Assembly: GCF_000311725.1 (NCBI RefSeq)
Contig: NZ_HE978514.1
Span: 105,111-169,110, forward strand
DNA from: Robertmurraya massiliosenegalensis JC6
GTDB lineage: Bacteria > Bacillota > Bacilli > Bacillales > Cytobacillaceae
DNA: 64,000 nucleotides
Direction of reading: 5' to 3'
Shown here: positions 63,944 through 64,000 of the stretch, in pieces
How the letters are laid out: each line of letters opens with the position of its first letter
How positions within the stretch are numbered: the stretch's first letter is position 1
Made by a program: the position numbers and the translations under genes
Notes under the pieces: generated by a model
The model's database searches: none
The model's input: the letters and a program-made list of their open reading frames with translations, nothing else
Told to the model about the DNA's origin: nothing

Positions 63944-64000
63944 ATATAGGGATTGGCAAGTGGTACATTTTTAATTGCCATTTGATACATTTCCTACTTG

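Larger units (their letters stand above)
61573..63989 (+). mobile_element. IS21-family insertion sequence
   Basis: Ends carry related sequences: left TGTTTATGGCAAACTAAAAA then TGTAC, right (reverse complement) TGTATCAAATGGCAATTAAA then AATGTAC. The internal repeat ACCACTTGCCAA occurs at 61641 and, inverted, at 63953, as in the multiple terminal repeats of IS21 elements. It holds istA and istB. No clear target duplication was identified, and the right end is within 11 bp of the window edge. Confidence 0.75.

Overview
The window reads as chromosome of a low-GC Gram-positive bacterium, most likely a Bacillaceae member. Supporting signs are AGGAGG-type ribosome binding sites, a complete puc-type purine catabolic gene set, a yrkEFHIJ-like sulfur cluster, RNase J, and TnrA/GlnR-like operator sequences. 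No rRNA, tRNA or CRISPR array was recognised. The species cannot be named from the sequence.

Bases 1-5300 hold housekeeping and stress genes: a partial HAD phosphatase, an RNase J paralogue, a TerD-vWA protein and an RlmI-like rRNA methyltransferase. Bases 5330-13500 form a ureide and urate module. On the minus strand are allantoate amidohydrolase, ureidoglycine aminotransferase and allantoinase. On the plus strand are the PucR regulator, then OHCU decarboxylase, an FAD oxidoreductase and 5-hydroxyisourate hydrolase. No classical uricase is present, and the FAD enzyme sits where urate oxidase activity is needed. The second half of purine catabolism lies at 24063-32103: a xanthine dehydrogenase operon (pucB, D, E, C and an XdhC-type factor) that continues into an amidase and a gamma-glutamyltransferase-like hydrolase resembling the oxamate-handling HpxY/HpxW pair. 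A NitT/TauT-type ABC transporter (21263-23913) lies next to it. TnrA-like and PucR-like boxes precede several of these units.

Bases 13503-16350 hold a two-component system and a Met-rich secreted protein. Bases 16484-21050 are a reactive-sulfur (persulfide) detoxification cluster. It contains a CstR-like repressor with Cys31/Cys60, DsrE-like, rhodanese, TusA, a second rhodanese in the -1 frame of TusA, a rhodanese-persulfide dioxygenase, TusA and TauE. Four matching palindromes (ATACC-N6-GGTAT type) precede units of the cluster. A perfect A AAA AAC heptamer at the TusA/rhodanese junction could join the two frames.

From about 32100 to 61035 lies an incomplete siphovirus-type prophage, all on the minus strand. 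In transcription order it carries a broken N6/N4 methyltransferase, a frameshifted C5-cytosine methyltransferase, an amidoligase/GGCT/DUF5049/DUF4314 accessory block, terminase large subunit, portal, ClpP-like protease, HK97-type capsid, connectors, tail tube, a frameshifted tail chaperone pair, tape measure, tail tip proteins, holin, amidase endolysin and a three-gene serine recombinase module. An HNH protein and a PD-(D/E)XK-like protein lie at the puc-side end. The early region is missing: an IS3-type element cuts the N6/N4 methyltransferase at about 61035, and that element is itself interrupted by an IS21-type element (about 61573-63989) whose istA and istB reading frames are both broken. 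The prophage edge lies just upstream of the -35 box of the xanthine dehydrogenase operon.
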